Part shown: positions 34,305 through 42,644 of the stretch, one piece after another
How positions within the stretch are numbered: the first letter of the stretch is position 1
Layout: the number at the start of each line of letters is the position of its first letter
Origin: Sulfuricurvum sp.
Lineage (GTDB): Bacteria; Campylobacterota; Campylobacteria; Campylobacterales; Sulfurimonadaceae
NCBI GenBank assembly: GCA_028718525.1
Contig: JAQULP010000001.1
Coordinates: forward strand, 169,778 to 233,777
DNA: 64,000 bases
Direction: 5' to 3'
Translations under genes and position numbers: made by a program
The notes under the pieces: model-generated
Told to the model about the DNA's origin: nothing
Seen by the model: only the letters and a program-made list of their open reading frames with translations
Database searches by the model: none

Positions 34305-36640
34305 TATTTTTTGGGTTCGTTACGCAATTTATCGGTATCGATACCAAAATCAAAATAGCGTGAAACGAAGCCGTTATTCCCCATAGCATTCAATTGGATA
34401 ACGGCCCCCGGATTATTCCGTATTTGCATATAAAGCAGTGCCAGTGCGTATCGATTTTCATAAAAAGAGCCGTTTTTGAGTTTTGAAAGTTCTAACAATG
34501 CGATGGCATTTTCGTAATGTTCTGAACCTATCGAAGCACAAGCACCCATAAACAGGGTATTTTCATCCCGAATTTTATAGGTATCAATCAACTGGTTATA
34601 AAGTGTATACGACTTTTCGAACTCCTGATTGTAAAAATAAGCTTGTGCCAATGCGGCCATAATATCGGCTGATTCTTCCGCTGTCTCCTGAAGCCTCCGT
34701 TCAAGCCTATCAATCAACGGTGCAAGCTGTCCGGTCATGACAGCCATGGCAATAGCTTTATCGCGTGTAAGTTGTGGACCGAAATAAAAATCTTCATAGT
34801 TAAAAGATTGTTTTTTCATATAGTTAATGACAGAGGCGGCAAATGCTTTCGGTTTTTGTTCCTCGTACATAATATCGACGAGCATGATATGCGGAAGAAT
34901 ATCATTCGGTTGAAGTGCGACCAAGCGCTTTGCCATTTTAAGGGCTAAATCGCGATTTCCCATTTTGCTGGCAATGGCAATATCCAAAGCAAGATAGAGG
35001 GGGCGTTCTTTATACCCGTTATCGATCCATTTCGCTGCACCGGATATATTATCCTGGGTGATATTGAACATAGTACGATAGAGTTCAACTTCCTCTTTCT
35101 CAGGTTCCTGTGCCAAATTGTCCCGTATGATTGATACCAGTTTCGGATTGCTTTTGCCGATAATTTCTGAACACATGATAGCAAAAATGCCGGACATATA
35201 GTTGTTTGCATCCAGATGATAAGAACGGAGGAAATGGTCATACGCTTTCGATGTATCTCCAAGCTGAACATAGGTTAATGCAAGATTATAGTGAAGAATA
35301 GAGTGTTGAGGATTTGTTTTCAGGAGATCGATCAATTGCTTATTGGCTTCACGAAGGCGGAATTTAAGAGCTTTTTGTATGGCCAGTGCAATCCCGTAGT
35401 CCACTGTGGATGATTTTGAACTTTTTTGAAGATACTCTTTTGCGCTCACGATATCATCGATATAGATATTGGCGTTCCCTTTGCGGATATAGCTGATGGT
35501 CTGGTCAGCATTAAATATCTTATAAGGGGCAAAATAAAAAATATTTTTGTAAATTCTGCTTCTGCTGTCACGCTTATTATCCCGATATGCCCGCTGAATC
35601 TCATCCGGGTTGAACAGGGACGGCTTTAAAAACACTACGATAGGATAAGGGGTATAGACTTGATCGGGATAGGTGTCCGTCGTTTGTTTTATCAAACCGG
35701 CGGCATCCGATTGCAATCCGGATTTAATGTAAACATACGCTAATGCCAGTTGTTCTTGTATCGGCTTATTACTTTGGATGACGGCATCATTCAAATATTT
35801 TTTGGCCAATGTAAGATCACCGATATTCGCATACATCAATCCAAGTGAAAAATAGTCCTCTTCCTGTGCCGGATTTTCCAGTGCATTGATCGATTCGTCA
35901 AAACTTCCGTACATTGCCGCTATTTTCGCGCGAAGTTTGTCTTGAGTCGTTTGATACTCTTCCGTTGTCGGATGTTTCAATGCACTCAGGGCTTCCAGAT
36001 AGTTCCCCTTATAGTAGTTGATCAGTGAGTAATAGTACGAATACATCGGAGAAGTAGATTCTTGAGGAAGATACGCCTGAGCCATATCAATGTAATAATT
36101 GAAATCATCTTCCCGTTTCAAATTGAGACAGCATACCGCAGCATTGATCGCACTGACACAGCGATTTTCGCTGTTGGCTATGGAGCGTTTGAAGTTATCC
36201 AATGCCCCCTGATATTCCCCCTCTTTGAGTTGTACGACACCAAGATTGTATTGGGATATCGCTTCGGAATAGAGGGCTATTTTTTCATACAGTTTCAGCG
36301 CTTCATCCGCATGGCCGTTTGAATAGAGGTAATTAGCCCGTTCAATCATGTTTTCCAAAGCACTTGGCTCGATAATCGTTTCTTCCGGTTTATTGAGTTT
36401 CTTCGCTATCGGTTCATCCAGAGGGGCAGGAGTTGCCTCAGAAGACTTCATAAAATAGACTGCGGCTCCCCCGGCACCCATAAGAAGGGCAAGTGTACCT
36501 GCGAGCAAAAGTATACGCCGTTTATTTTTGAATAAACCCGTTTTTTCATCTGAGGGTCCGGATGCGGATGCGGACGTTTTTGCAACGCCTGCGGCATCCG
36601 ATTCTTCAATGATGATTATCTCTTCTTGCTCTTCCGGCAT
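34292..36640 (-). CDS. pflB: membrane-anchored TPR protein, PflB-type flagellar disk component
   Basis: 782 aa. A cytoplasmic N-terminus of about 40 residues is followed by one membrane helix (about 42-66, LLLAGTLALLMGAGGAAVYF) and a long periplasmic superhelix of TPR units (for example NPQHSILHYNLALTYVQLGD). C. jejuni has a TPR gene directly upstream of serS (Cj0390, PflB), a medial/proximal disk protein that anchors stators around the flagellar motor. The same architecture and position make PflB the best call. The symbol rests mainly on gene order and domain layout. Confidence 0.68.
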   Translation of the reverse strand: MPEEQEEIIIIEESDAAGVAKTSASASGPSDEKTGLFKNKRRILLLAGTLALLMGAGGAAVYFMKSSEATPAPLDEPIAKKLNKPEETIIEPSALENMIERANYLYSNGHADEALKLYEKIALYSEAISQYNLGVVQLKEGEYQGALDNFKRSIANSENRCVSAINAAVCCLNLKREDDFNYYIDMAQAYLPQESTSPMYSYYYSLINYYKGNYLEALSALKHPTTEEYQTTQDKLRAKIAAMYGSFDESINALENPAQEEDYFSLGLMYANIGDLTLAKKYLNDAVIQSNKPIQEQLALAYVYIKSGLQSDAAGLIKQTTDTYPDQVYTPYPIVVFLKPSLFNPDEIQRAYRDNKRDSRSRIYKNIFYFAPYKIFNADQTISYIRKGNANIYIDDIVSAKEYLQKSSKSSTVDYGIALAIQKALKFRLREANKQLIDLLKTNPQHSILHYNLALTYVQLGDTSKAYDHFLRSYHLDANNYMSGIFAIMCSEIIGKSNPKLVSIIRDNLAQEPEKEEVELYRTMFNITQDNISGAAKWIDNGYKERPLYLALDIAIASKMGNRDLALKMAKRLVALQPNDILPHIMLVDIMYEEQKPKAFAASVINYMKKQSFNYEDFYFGPQLTRDKAIAMAVMTGQLAPLIDRLERRLQETAEESADIMAALAQAYFYNQEFEKSYTLYNQLIDTYKIRDENTLFMGACASIGSEHYENAIALLELSKLKNGSFYENRYALALLYMQIRNNPGAVIQLNAMGNNGFVSRYFDFGIDTDKLRNEPKKYHPL

Positions 36641-36657
36641 GGCTTTAAATTAACCTT

Positions 36658-37902
36658 TTAAAGGTATTTTTGCAATACGTCAGGAATACGGATGGAACCG
36701 TCTTCTTGTTGGAAATTTTCCATAATAGCTATCATCGTCCGGCCAACGGCAAGACTTGAACCGTTAAGGGTGTGGGCGAGCATATTTTTCCCCTCTTCTT
36801 TGTAGCGAATTCTGGCGCGTCGGGCCTGGAAATCTCTGGTATTGGAAACCGAACTGATCTCCCGGTACGTATTCTGCCCCGGTAGCCAAACTTCAAGATC
36901 TACCGTACGCGCCGCCCCAAACCCTAAATCTCCGGTACAAAGGGTTACAAGACGGTGAGGAAGGCCGAGTGCTGCTAGGAGGTCAGAAGCACAGGCTACC
37001 ATCTCATCAAAGACGACATCACTTTGATCGGCCCGTGTGATGGCGACCAGTTCTACTTTGTGAAACTGGTGCTGGCGAATCATACCGCGTACATCACGCC
37101 CTCCACTGCCCGCTTCTTTACGGAAACACGAAGTGTATCCGGTCATTTTGATCGGAAGTTCCGCAGCGTTGATGATTTCATCCTGGTAAAGGTTGGTTAG
37201 AGGTACTTCTGCGGTTGGAATCAAAAAGAGTTCTTCCTCTTCAACCTTAAACAAATCATCTTCAAATTTCGGAAGCTGTCCCGTCCCTTCGAGTGCACGA
37301 CGGTTAACGAGCATCGGAACACTGACCTCCATAAATCCCCGTTCGCGGTTAAAATCAAGCATAAAATTGATTAAAGCGCGTTCCAATCGTGCACCGATCC
37401 CGCTTACGACGCTAAAACGGCTTTTAGCCAGTTTTACACCGCGTTCAAAATCGATCCATCCATTCTGTTCGGCAAGTTCCCAATGCTCTTTCGGCGTGAA
37501 TTCAAAGGTCGGCGGTGTCAGTACTTTTTGTATCTCAACGTTATCATTTTCATCTTCTCCGTCAGGAACTTCAGCATCCGGCAGGTTGGGAACACGCATA
37601 GCGATCGCTTCCAGAGCCTCTTCAGCCTGACGTTGCGTTTCCAGGAGCTCATTCAGGAGCAGTTTATTGGCATCCACTTCGATTTTCAGCTCGTCAGTAC
37701 TTTTTCCCTCTTTTTTATACTGACCGAAAAGACGGCTCATTTCATTTTGTTTGGCTTGCAAACTTTCATAGGCAAGTTTAGCCGTTTTCAGGTTTTCATT
37801 GGCAATTTTAAGCGACTCGATTAATTCGGAGTCAACTTTTTTCCGTCTGAGCGCGGTAGCCGTGGAATCAAAACTATTTTGGATAAGTTTTAAATCTATC
37901 AT
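36658..37902 (-). CDS. serS: seryl-tRNA synthetase
   Basis: 414 aa class II aminoacyl-tRNA synthetase charging tRNA-Ser. The N-terminal coiled-coil tRNA arm spans about residues 25-110; motif 2 is [20 protein letters not shown] and motif 3 is the C-terminal [20 protein letters not shown] region. All motifs are intact. It is followed by the pflB-like gene after 17 bases and has its own twin -10 elements. Confidence 0.97.
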   Translation of the reverse strand: MIDLKLIQNSFDSTATALRRKKVDSELIESLKIANENLKTAKLAYESLQAKQNEMSRLFGQYKKEGKSTDELKIEVDANKLLLNELLETQRQAEEALEAIAMRVPNLPDAEVPDGEDENDNVEIQKVLTPPTFEFTPKEHWELAEQNGWIDFERGVKLAKSRFSVVSGIGARLERALINFMLDFNRERGFMEVSVPMLVNRRALEGTGQLPKFEDDLFKVEEEELFLIPTAEVPLTNLYQDEIINAAELPIKMTGYTSCFRKEAGSGGRDVRGMIRQHQFHKVELVAITRADQSDVVFDEMVACASDLLAALGLPHRLVTLCTGDLGFGAARTVDLEVWLPGQNTYREISSVSNTRDFQARRARIRYKEEGKNMLAHTLNGSSLAVGRTMIAIMENFQQEDGSIRIPDVLQKYL

Positions 37903-37922
37903 TATCGTCCTAATACTATGTA

Positions 37923-37942
37923 ATTATAAGTTATTGATTATA
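37923..37942 (-). promoter_or_regulatory. twin -10 elements of serS
   Basis: On the minus strand TATAAT occurs twice, at 37942-37937 and at 37928-37923, 20-40 bases before the serS ATG. Either could serve as the -10; the doubled hexamer may give two start sites. Confidence 0.5.
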
Positions 37943-38000
37943 GCTAAAAGAGACTAAAATTTTGCGGATCCGTTTTTCAGATTTCAAGCCCGATTTTCCG

Positions 38001-38255
38001 TCATATCATCCCCATCTCTTTTAACGCGCGGCGTATTGCACCGGCAACCGATTCTCCGGTACGCTGCGTATATTCATCCAATTTCTCTTTTTCACGCTTT
38101 GTCAGCGTCAAAAATACTTTTTCGCTTTGCTTAGAATCATCCGACTTCTTTGGTCTTCCACCCGGATGTTTTGCGGTTTGAATCTCTTTATGCGTAGATC
38201 GCTCTCGTTGGGTTACACGGCTTGCAAATTTATTTTCTTTGGGGGAAGTTTCCAT
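38001..38255 (-). CDS. ribbon-helix-helix DNA-binding protein
   Basis: 84 aa. The C-terminal 45 residues (QSEKVFLTLTKREKEKLDEY, then TQRTGESVAGAIRRALKEMG) form a ribbon-helix-helix fold of the CopG/MetJ type; the N-terminal half is basic and probably flexible. It lies downstream of a ParA-type ATPase, 31 bases away, an arrangement typical of plasmid and chromosome partition pairs. It could be the centromere-binding partner and repressor. Repeated half-sites occur before both genes. Confidence 0.78.
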   Translation of the reverse strand: METSPKENKFASRVTQRERSTHKEIQTAKHPGGRPKKSDDSKQSEKVFLTLTKREKEKLDEYTQRTGESVAGAIRRALKEMGMI

Positions 38256-38257
38256 AG

Positions 38258-38286
38258 TTTACACCTTTTAAACTGTAAATAACTAT
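38258..38286 (-). promoter_or_regulatory. operator-like repeat upstream of the RHH gene
   Basis: TTTACA (38258-38263) and TGTAAA (38274-38279) form an inverted pair ten bases apart. The element CTGTAAATAACTAT (38273-38286) recurs exactly at 38950-38963; the longer match (38266-38286 against 38943-38963) is 20 of 21 bases. It lies just before the RHH start. Confidence 0.6.
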
Positions 38287-38877
38287 CTATTTACTCTCAT
38301 AAGCTCGGATCGTATCATACAAATCACGGATGATCTTCGCACTTTTCTTATAGGCATACGCTTTTATACCGGACTGTTTCGATAAATCGATGATCGATTT
38401 ATTTTCATTAATCGCTGTTTGCAAAGCAATGCTCATCGGTATCGAAAACATCTCCACTTCATACCCCAGGGCATCCTCAAAAACAAACTTTGCATCCTGA
38501 ATGTCATTCTCTTTTTGGCTCATATTCGGAACGAGCAAGATAGGCTTATCAAACGAGGCTACACGAATCAACGTATCCAATGTCCCTTGTATCGTCTCGA
38601 GTGTCGGAATAAAAGGGATGATGATCAAATCGGAGAATTCTATTGCTTGATCAAGCTTAATATCATCAAATCCGCCGAAATCAAAAATGGTCTCTTCCCT
38701 CGGCATCGCAAGATGTTTGGCTTGAATGTCAACCCTTTCAACTTTCTCCGGCACCCGATCTGACAATGACCCGTATGGATCGATTTCACATCCGCGAAAT
38801 CCGAATCCGCTGATAAGCTGATGTGCAATCATCGATTTTCCGACACCGCCTTTGAAATTTACGATGGTTATATTCAT
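38287..38877 (-). CDS. ParA/MinD-family ATPase
   Basis: 196 aa. The deviant Walker A NFKGGVGKSMIAHQL (residues 7-21) has the two lysines of ParA/MinD ATPases; FDFGGFDDIKLDQAIEFSDL is the Walker B region. It is short and lacks the N-terminal HTH of large ParA proteins, as in type Ib plasmid ParA. With the RHH gene it forms a partition-like pair without a visible replication gene. The location next to tRNA-Pro and the AT-rich flank suggest acquired DNA, though chromosomal resident copies also exist in Campylobacterota. Confidence 0.85.
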   Translation of the reverse strand: MNITIVNFKGGVGKSMIAHQLISGFGFRGCEIDPYGSLSDRVPEKVERVDIQAKHLAMPREETIFDFGGFDDIKLDQAIEFSDLIIIPFIPTLETIQGTLDTLIRVASFDKPILLVPNMSQKENDIQDAKFVFEDALGYEVEMFSIPMSIALQTAINENKSIIDLSKQSGIKAYAYKKSAKIIRDLYDTIRAYESK

Positions 38878-38896
38878 TATAATTCCTAAGTAAAAA

Positions 38897-38911
38897 ACTG
38901 TAATTTACAGT
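38897..38911 (-). promoter_or_regulatory. palindromic operator before the ParA gene
   Basis: ACTGTAA-T-TTACAGT is a perfect dyad 20 bases upstream of the ParA ATG. It shares the CTGTAA half-site with the two longer repeats on either side of the gene, so the same protein probably binds all three. Confidence 0.6.
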
Positions 38912-38942
38912 ATTTTACCTCTATTAAACAGTTAAAGTCAAG

Positions 38943-38963
38943 TTTTAATCTGTAAATAACTAT
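38943..38963 (-). promoter_or_regulatory. second copy of the operator-like repeat, upstream of the ParA gene
   Basis: Same sequence and orientation as 38266-38286 with one mismatch, 66 bases before the ParA start. This gives one copy in front of each gene of the pair. Confidence 0.6.
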
Positions 38964-39090
38964 TGAATACTTCATACAAAACGATAACGCAGTACAAGGT
39001 GAATAGGAGTTAGAGACGAGAGTGTTTTAGGGTAAAAATGTAAAGGCATTATGAAAAATAGATAATTTGATAAAGGGATAGAGGGATCAA

Positions 39091-39168
39091 TGGTCGGAGC
39101 GACCTGACTCGAACAGGCGACCTCTACCACCCCAAGGTAGTGCGCTAGCCAAACTGCGCTACGCCCCG
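39091..39168 (-). tRNA. tRNA-Pro (anticodon GGG)
   Basis: On the minus strand the cloverleaf closes: acceptor CGGGGCG pairs with CGCTCCG (one G-U), the anticodon stem CTACC/GGTAG encloses the loop TTGGGGT with anticodon GGG, and the T arm reads CCTG-TTCGAGT-CAGG. The 3' CCA is encoded (39091-39093). 78 nt including CCA. It reads proline codon CCC (and CCU). Confidence 0.95.
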
Positions 39169-39232
39169 ACATAAAAAGCAGGCCGGAAGAATATTGCAAA
39201 ATATATTAATACCACCTAAAAGAGAGAATCGA

Positions 39233-39238
39233 TATACT
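39233..39238 (+). promoter_or_regulatory. -10 hexamer 6 nt before the YfiH-family ATG (leaderless candidate)
   Basis: TATACT (39233-39238), then CGCAAT, then the ATG at 39245. No Shine-Dalgarno precedes this ATG, yet the protein alignment supports it as the start. Fourth case of the same layout. Confidence 0.45.
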
Positions 39239-39244
39239 CGCAAT

Positions 39245-39994
39245 ATGAAAACAATATCCCCTACGCTTTTGTCATTGCATAAAAATGTTTCTGCCTGTTT
39301 TACAACACGCCATGGCGGGGTTTCTTCATCCCCTTATGAGAATGCCAATCTTGCCTTTCATGTCGGAGACAAAAGAGTCGATGTCCTCACCAATCACGAT
39401 CTTCTCGCCGCCCAAATGAATTACAATCGCCGCAATCTCATCCATATGCGTCAAATTCATTCCGATAAAATTGTGGTGGTTGATCAAAATCTCACTTTTA
39501 ATACTCCCCCGGAGTGTGATGCACTCATAACCAATCGGCTGAATATTCCCCTTATGGTCATGAGTGCCGACTGTACCCCTATTCTCCTTTACGATCCGAC
39601 GAATCATGCGATAGCGGCTATTCATGCCGGCCGTGCGGGAGCACTAAATCATATCCTTCCGAAAACCATTTTAGGGATGAATAGCTCCTTCGGTACACTC
39701 CCCTCCGATTTAGTGGCCATTTTAGGCCCATCGATCCATGGATGCTGCTATGAAGTAAATTCGAGTATAGAGGATGAAACACGTGCGCAAGGGTATCCAA
39801 ACGCATTGCACTATCAAAATGAGAAAATCTATTTGGACGTTAATACCATCCTCTTGGAACAGCTAACATCCTCAAAGGTAGAGAACGTAGAGGTGATTAA
39901 CGAGTGTACTTCATGCCACTGCGATCGTTACTTTTCATATCGTGCCGACAGACAGCAGACCGGGCGCATCGCCGGAGTAATTATTCTTCGTTAA
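39245..39994 (+). CDS. YfiH/LACC1-family copper-binding oxidase or purine nucleoside phosphorylase
   Basis: 249 aa of the laccase-domain (formerly polyphenol oxidase) family; related proteins act on purine nucleosides. Family motifs: FTTRHGGVSSSPYENANLAF, the metal-binding HMRQIHSDKI, VMSADCTPILLYD and AIHAGRAGALNHIL, and the C-terminal CTSCHCDRYFSYRAD. The start at 39245 (MKTISPT) fits the family; 17 upstream codons are open but unlike it. The 3' end overlaps the convergent dxs by 14 bases. Confidence 0.85.
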   Translation: MKTISPTLLSLHKNVSACFTTRHGGVSSSPYENANLAFHVGDKRVDVLTNHDLLAAQMNYNRRNLIHMRQIHSDKIVVVDQNLTFNTPPECDALITNRLNIPLMVMSADCTPILLYDPTNHAIAAIHAGRAGALNHILPKTILGMNSSFGTLPSDLVAILGPSIHGCCYEVNSSIEDETRAQGYPNALHYQNEKIYLDVNTILLEQLTSSKVENVEVINECTSCHCDRYFSYRADRQQTGRIAGVIILR

Positions 39995-41798
39995 TACGCT
40001 TTGCCAATTGTTCCGGTAAGAGTCCCAGAGACTCTTCAACCCGTTTCGTATTTCCGTGCTTGATAAAATGGTCATCGTATTCAAAACTCACGACCTGAAC
40101 ATCGGTAATGTGTTCTTCAGAGAGCCATTCAAGTAAAGCACTTCCGACACCGCCCATCCGCGCAGAATCGCTAAAGACATACCATTGTTTATGAATACGT
40201 GCCATTTCCCGTAACATTTCCGTATCCAACGGCTTAACAAAGCGCAAATCGAGCAAGGAAGGTTTTTCCTCCATAAACTCCATTGTCATGGCCGCACGTC
40301 CGACACCGTTTCCATAGCCGATAAACAATCGGTTCGAATCGTTTGAAATTAATAATTGCCCTTTTCCGGTTTCATAAGGCAGGGATTCAGGAAGTTCAAC
40401 GTCATAAAACGAACCGCGAGGATAACGCATGGAACAAGGGTGTGGATACGCTACCGCAAAATCCATAATATGATGAAACGATTTTTCATCACGAGGTGCG
40501 CAAAGGGTCATGTTGGGAATAAGTCTCAGAAAACTAATATCGTAAACCCCCTGATGCGTTTCACCGTCTTCTCCGACGATTCCGGCACGATCCAGCGCAA
40601 ATACGACCGGGAGGTCCATGAGACAGACGTCATGAATCACTTGATCATATCCCCGCTGCAAAAAAGTAGAATAAATGGTACAAAAAGGTTTAAACCCCTC
40701 TTTAGCTAATGCGGCCATAGAGGTAACGGCATGTTGTTCGGCAATCGCTACATCCCAAAAACGTTCCGGAAACTTCTCCATAAGCTGTGTCAATCCCGTT
40801 CCGCTCGGCATTGCAGCGGTCACGCCTACTATCTTATCACTCTTAAGCGCCTGTTTCATCAGAGCGTCCGCATAAATTTGGGTGGCACTTTTCGCCGAGC
40901 TTTTCGCATTCGCTGTGCCGCTTTTTAGATCAAACGGAGAAACACCGTGCCATTTTTCGTGTTTCCCTTCCGCAATTTCATACCCTTTTCCCTTGATCGT
41001 CTGAACATGGACCAATACCGGTTTACCCATTTTCTTCGCCATATCAAGCGTATCGATCAACGATTTAAGATCGTGTCCGTCAATCGGCCCGATATACTCG
41101 ATTCCCATCTCTTCAAACATGATTCCGGGGGTGATTAATTTAAAAGACTCTTCAAAACGTTTGGCAATATAATGGGCCCCTTCTCCAAAATTATCGACAA
41201 ACTGTTCCGTTTTCTTTTTAAATCTTTGATAAAAAGGGCTCGCCATAGCGGAGCTCAGCATTCGGCTGATGGCGCCGATAGGTTTGGCAATACTCATCTC
41301 GTTATCGTTCAGAATAATGACCATAGGGTATTTTCGGTCACCAAGCTCGTTTAGCGCCTCATAAGCCATACCGGCTGAAATGGCCCCGTCCCCGATAACG
41401 ACGACGGGAATGCGGCTTTCTTGTTCATTGTTAAGGGCAATGGCCTTAGCTGCGCCTACACCAAGTGAAATCGATGTTGAACTGTGCCCTGCAACGAAAT
41501 AATCGGCCGGTGATTCAGAAGGCTTTGTATAACCGCTCAAGCCGCCGAACTGTCGAAGTGTCGAAAACTCTTCCCATCGGTCCGTAAGGAGCTTATGGGC
41601 ATAAGATTGATGGGATACGTCAAAAATAAAGGGATCTTTGTTCGCGTCAAAAACCTTATGCATCGCAACAATGATTTCGGTCGCTCCCAGCGTAGAACTC
41701 AAATGCCCGCCGTTGGTACTCACCACCTCTAAAATACGGTCCCGTATTTTTTGGGAAAGCCCTTCGAGCTCTTGTAAGGTAAAATGTTTAATATTCAT
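39981..41798 (-). CDS. dxs: 1-deoxy-D-xylulose-5-phosphate synthase
   Basis: 605 aa thiamine-diphosphate enzyme, first step of the MEP isoprenoid pathway. GHSSTSISLGVGAAKA and the GDGAISAGMAYEALN ThDP-binding motif are in the first half; the transketolase-like half carries DVAIAEQHAVTSMAALAKEG and FALDRAGIVGEDGETHQGVY. I started at the ATG at 41798 (MNIKHFTLQEL), with AGGA ten bases upstream. It lies after fliH, as in C. jejuni, and may be translated from the flagellar transcript. Confidence 0.96.
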   Translation of the reverse strand: MNIKHFTLQELEGLSQKIRDRILEVVSTNGGHLSSTLGATEIIVAMHKVFDANKDPFIFDVSHQSYAHKLLTDRWEEFSTLRQFGGLSGYTKPSESPADYFVAGHSSTSISLGVGAAKAIALNNEQESRIPVVVIGDGAISAGMAYEALNELGDRKYPMVIILNDNEMSIAKPIGAISRMLSSAMASPFYQRFKKKTEQFVDNFGEGAHYIAKRFEESFKLITPGIMFEEMGIEYIGPIDGHDLKSLIDTLDMAKKMGKPVLVHVQTIKGKGYEIAEGKHEKWHGVSPFDLKSGTANAKSSAKSATQIYADALMKQALKSDKIVGVTAAMPSGTGLTQLMEKFPERFWDVAIAEQHAVTSMAALAKEGFKPFCTIYSTFLQRGYDQVIHDVCLMDLPVVFALDRAGIVGEDGETHQGVYDISFLRLIPNMTLCAPRDEKSFHHIMDFAVAYPHPCSMRYPRGSFYDVELPESLPYETGKGQLLISNDSNRLFIGYGNGVGRAAMTMEFMEEKPSLLDLRFVKPLDTEMLREMARIHKQWYVFSDSARMGGVGSALLEWLSEEHITDVQVVSFEYDDHFIKHGNTKRVEESLGLLPEQLAKRINEE

Positions 41799-41862
41799 TG
41801 TTCTGGTTAATCCTAAAAAAGTCAAGTATTAGAGTATAGAGCGCTTCCTCTAACAAAAAAAT

Positions 41863-42639
41863 CTACGAATCCATTAAAAGTGATCGCTTAAGTCTCTCAT
41901 AACGCTTTTTAATTTCCGAGTCGATATTCCCGACATCGCTAATGGCAACAACGCCTCCTGGGCTGATGGCACGATCGGATAAAACCTCTACGTGATTCAA
42001 AGAGCCCACTTTCTCTGAAATAAATCCGTGATCACTCGGATTGACTCTCAAAGTAATTTTTGAAGCCTCTTTAAGCTCTTCAATCAAATCATTTGAGAGT
42101 TTTGCCGCAATTTTGCTGCTGTTATCATGAACTTCAATTCCGATAACCTCTTTTGCGATCTCCAATGCCGTATGCGTTAGCTCTTTTTGGATCGAATCCA
42201 AAGCAATGACGAATTCAGATGCAGCATTTTCCAAAGTCTTGACCGATTGGGAAAGCTGTTCGTGCGACTGGGCGCTCTGATTTGAATTTTGGGCTTTTTC
42301 CTGTGCGATTCCGGCCGAAACACCCTCTTCAAAAGCGACTCTTTTTGCTTCTTCCAATGCCAAAAGATGCTCTTCTTGCATCGACTCTAGCCGCATCTGC
42401 ATTTTAATAAAATTTGAACTCATCTCATCGGCTTTTTGCATTAGCGATTCAATTAATTCATCTTTAGGTGAATGGGCAGGTTCCTTCCGTCGTTCAACCG
42501 GTGCTTCTTCATAAACCGCCTGATTGATCTCACGGTTCGCATCGGCTATGCTGGCACCCGATAAGGAGGATAGTATTTTGAATTGGTATTTGCTGATAGA
42601 GTGTGCGGCCGAGGCATCACGCGAAATTACCACATCCAT
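41863..42639 (-). CDS. fliH: flagellar export ATPase regulator FliH
   Basis: 258 aa. Weakly conserved N-terminus, a long central coiled coil (about 70-160), and the C-terminal FliH/HrpE domain (ALEIAKEVIGIEVHDNSSKI, then AISPGGVVAISDVGNIDSEI). It binds and inhibits FliI and links it to the export apparatus and C-ring. It starts five bases after fliG. Confidence 0.9.
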   Translation of the reverse strand: MDVVISRDASAAHSISKYQFKILSSLSGASIADANREINQAVYEEAPVERRKEPAHSPKDELIESLMQKADEMSSNFIKMQMRLESMQEEHLLALEEAKRVAFEEGVSAGIAQEKAQNSNQSAQSHEQLSQSVKTLENAASEFVIALDSIQKELTHTALEIAKEVIGIEVHDNSSKIAAKLSNDLIEELKEASKITLRVNPSDHGFISEKVGSLNHVEVLSDRAISPGGVVAISDVGNIDSEIKKRYERLKRSLLMDS

Positions 42640-42644
42640 CTATT

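Noticed and set aside
38878..39090. Integrated element with att sites at tRNA-Pro
   Set aside because: I looked for a second copy of the tRNA 3' end in the flanks and found none, and there is no integrase; only a partition-like pair can be supported.
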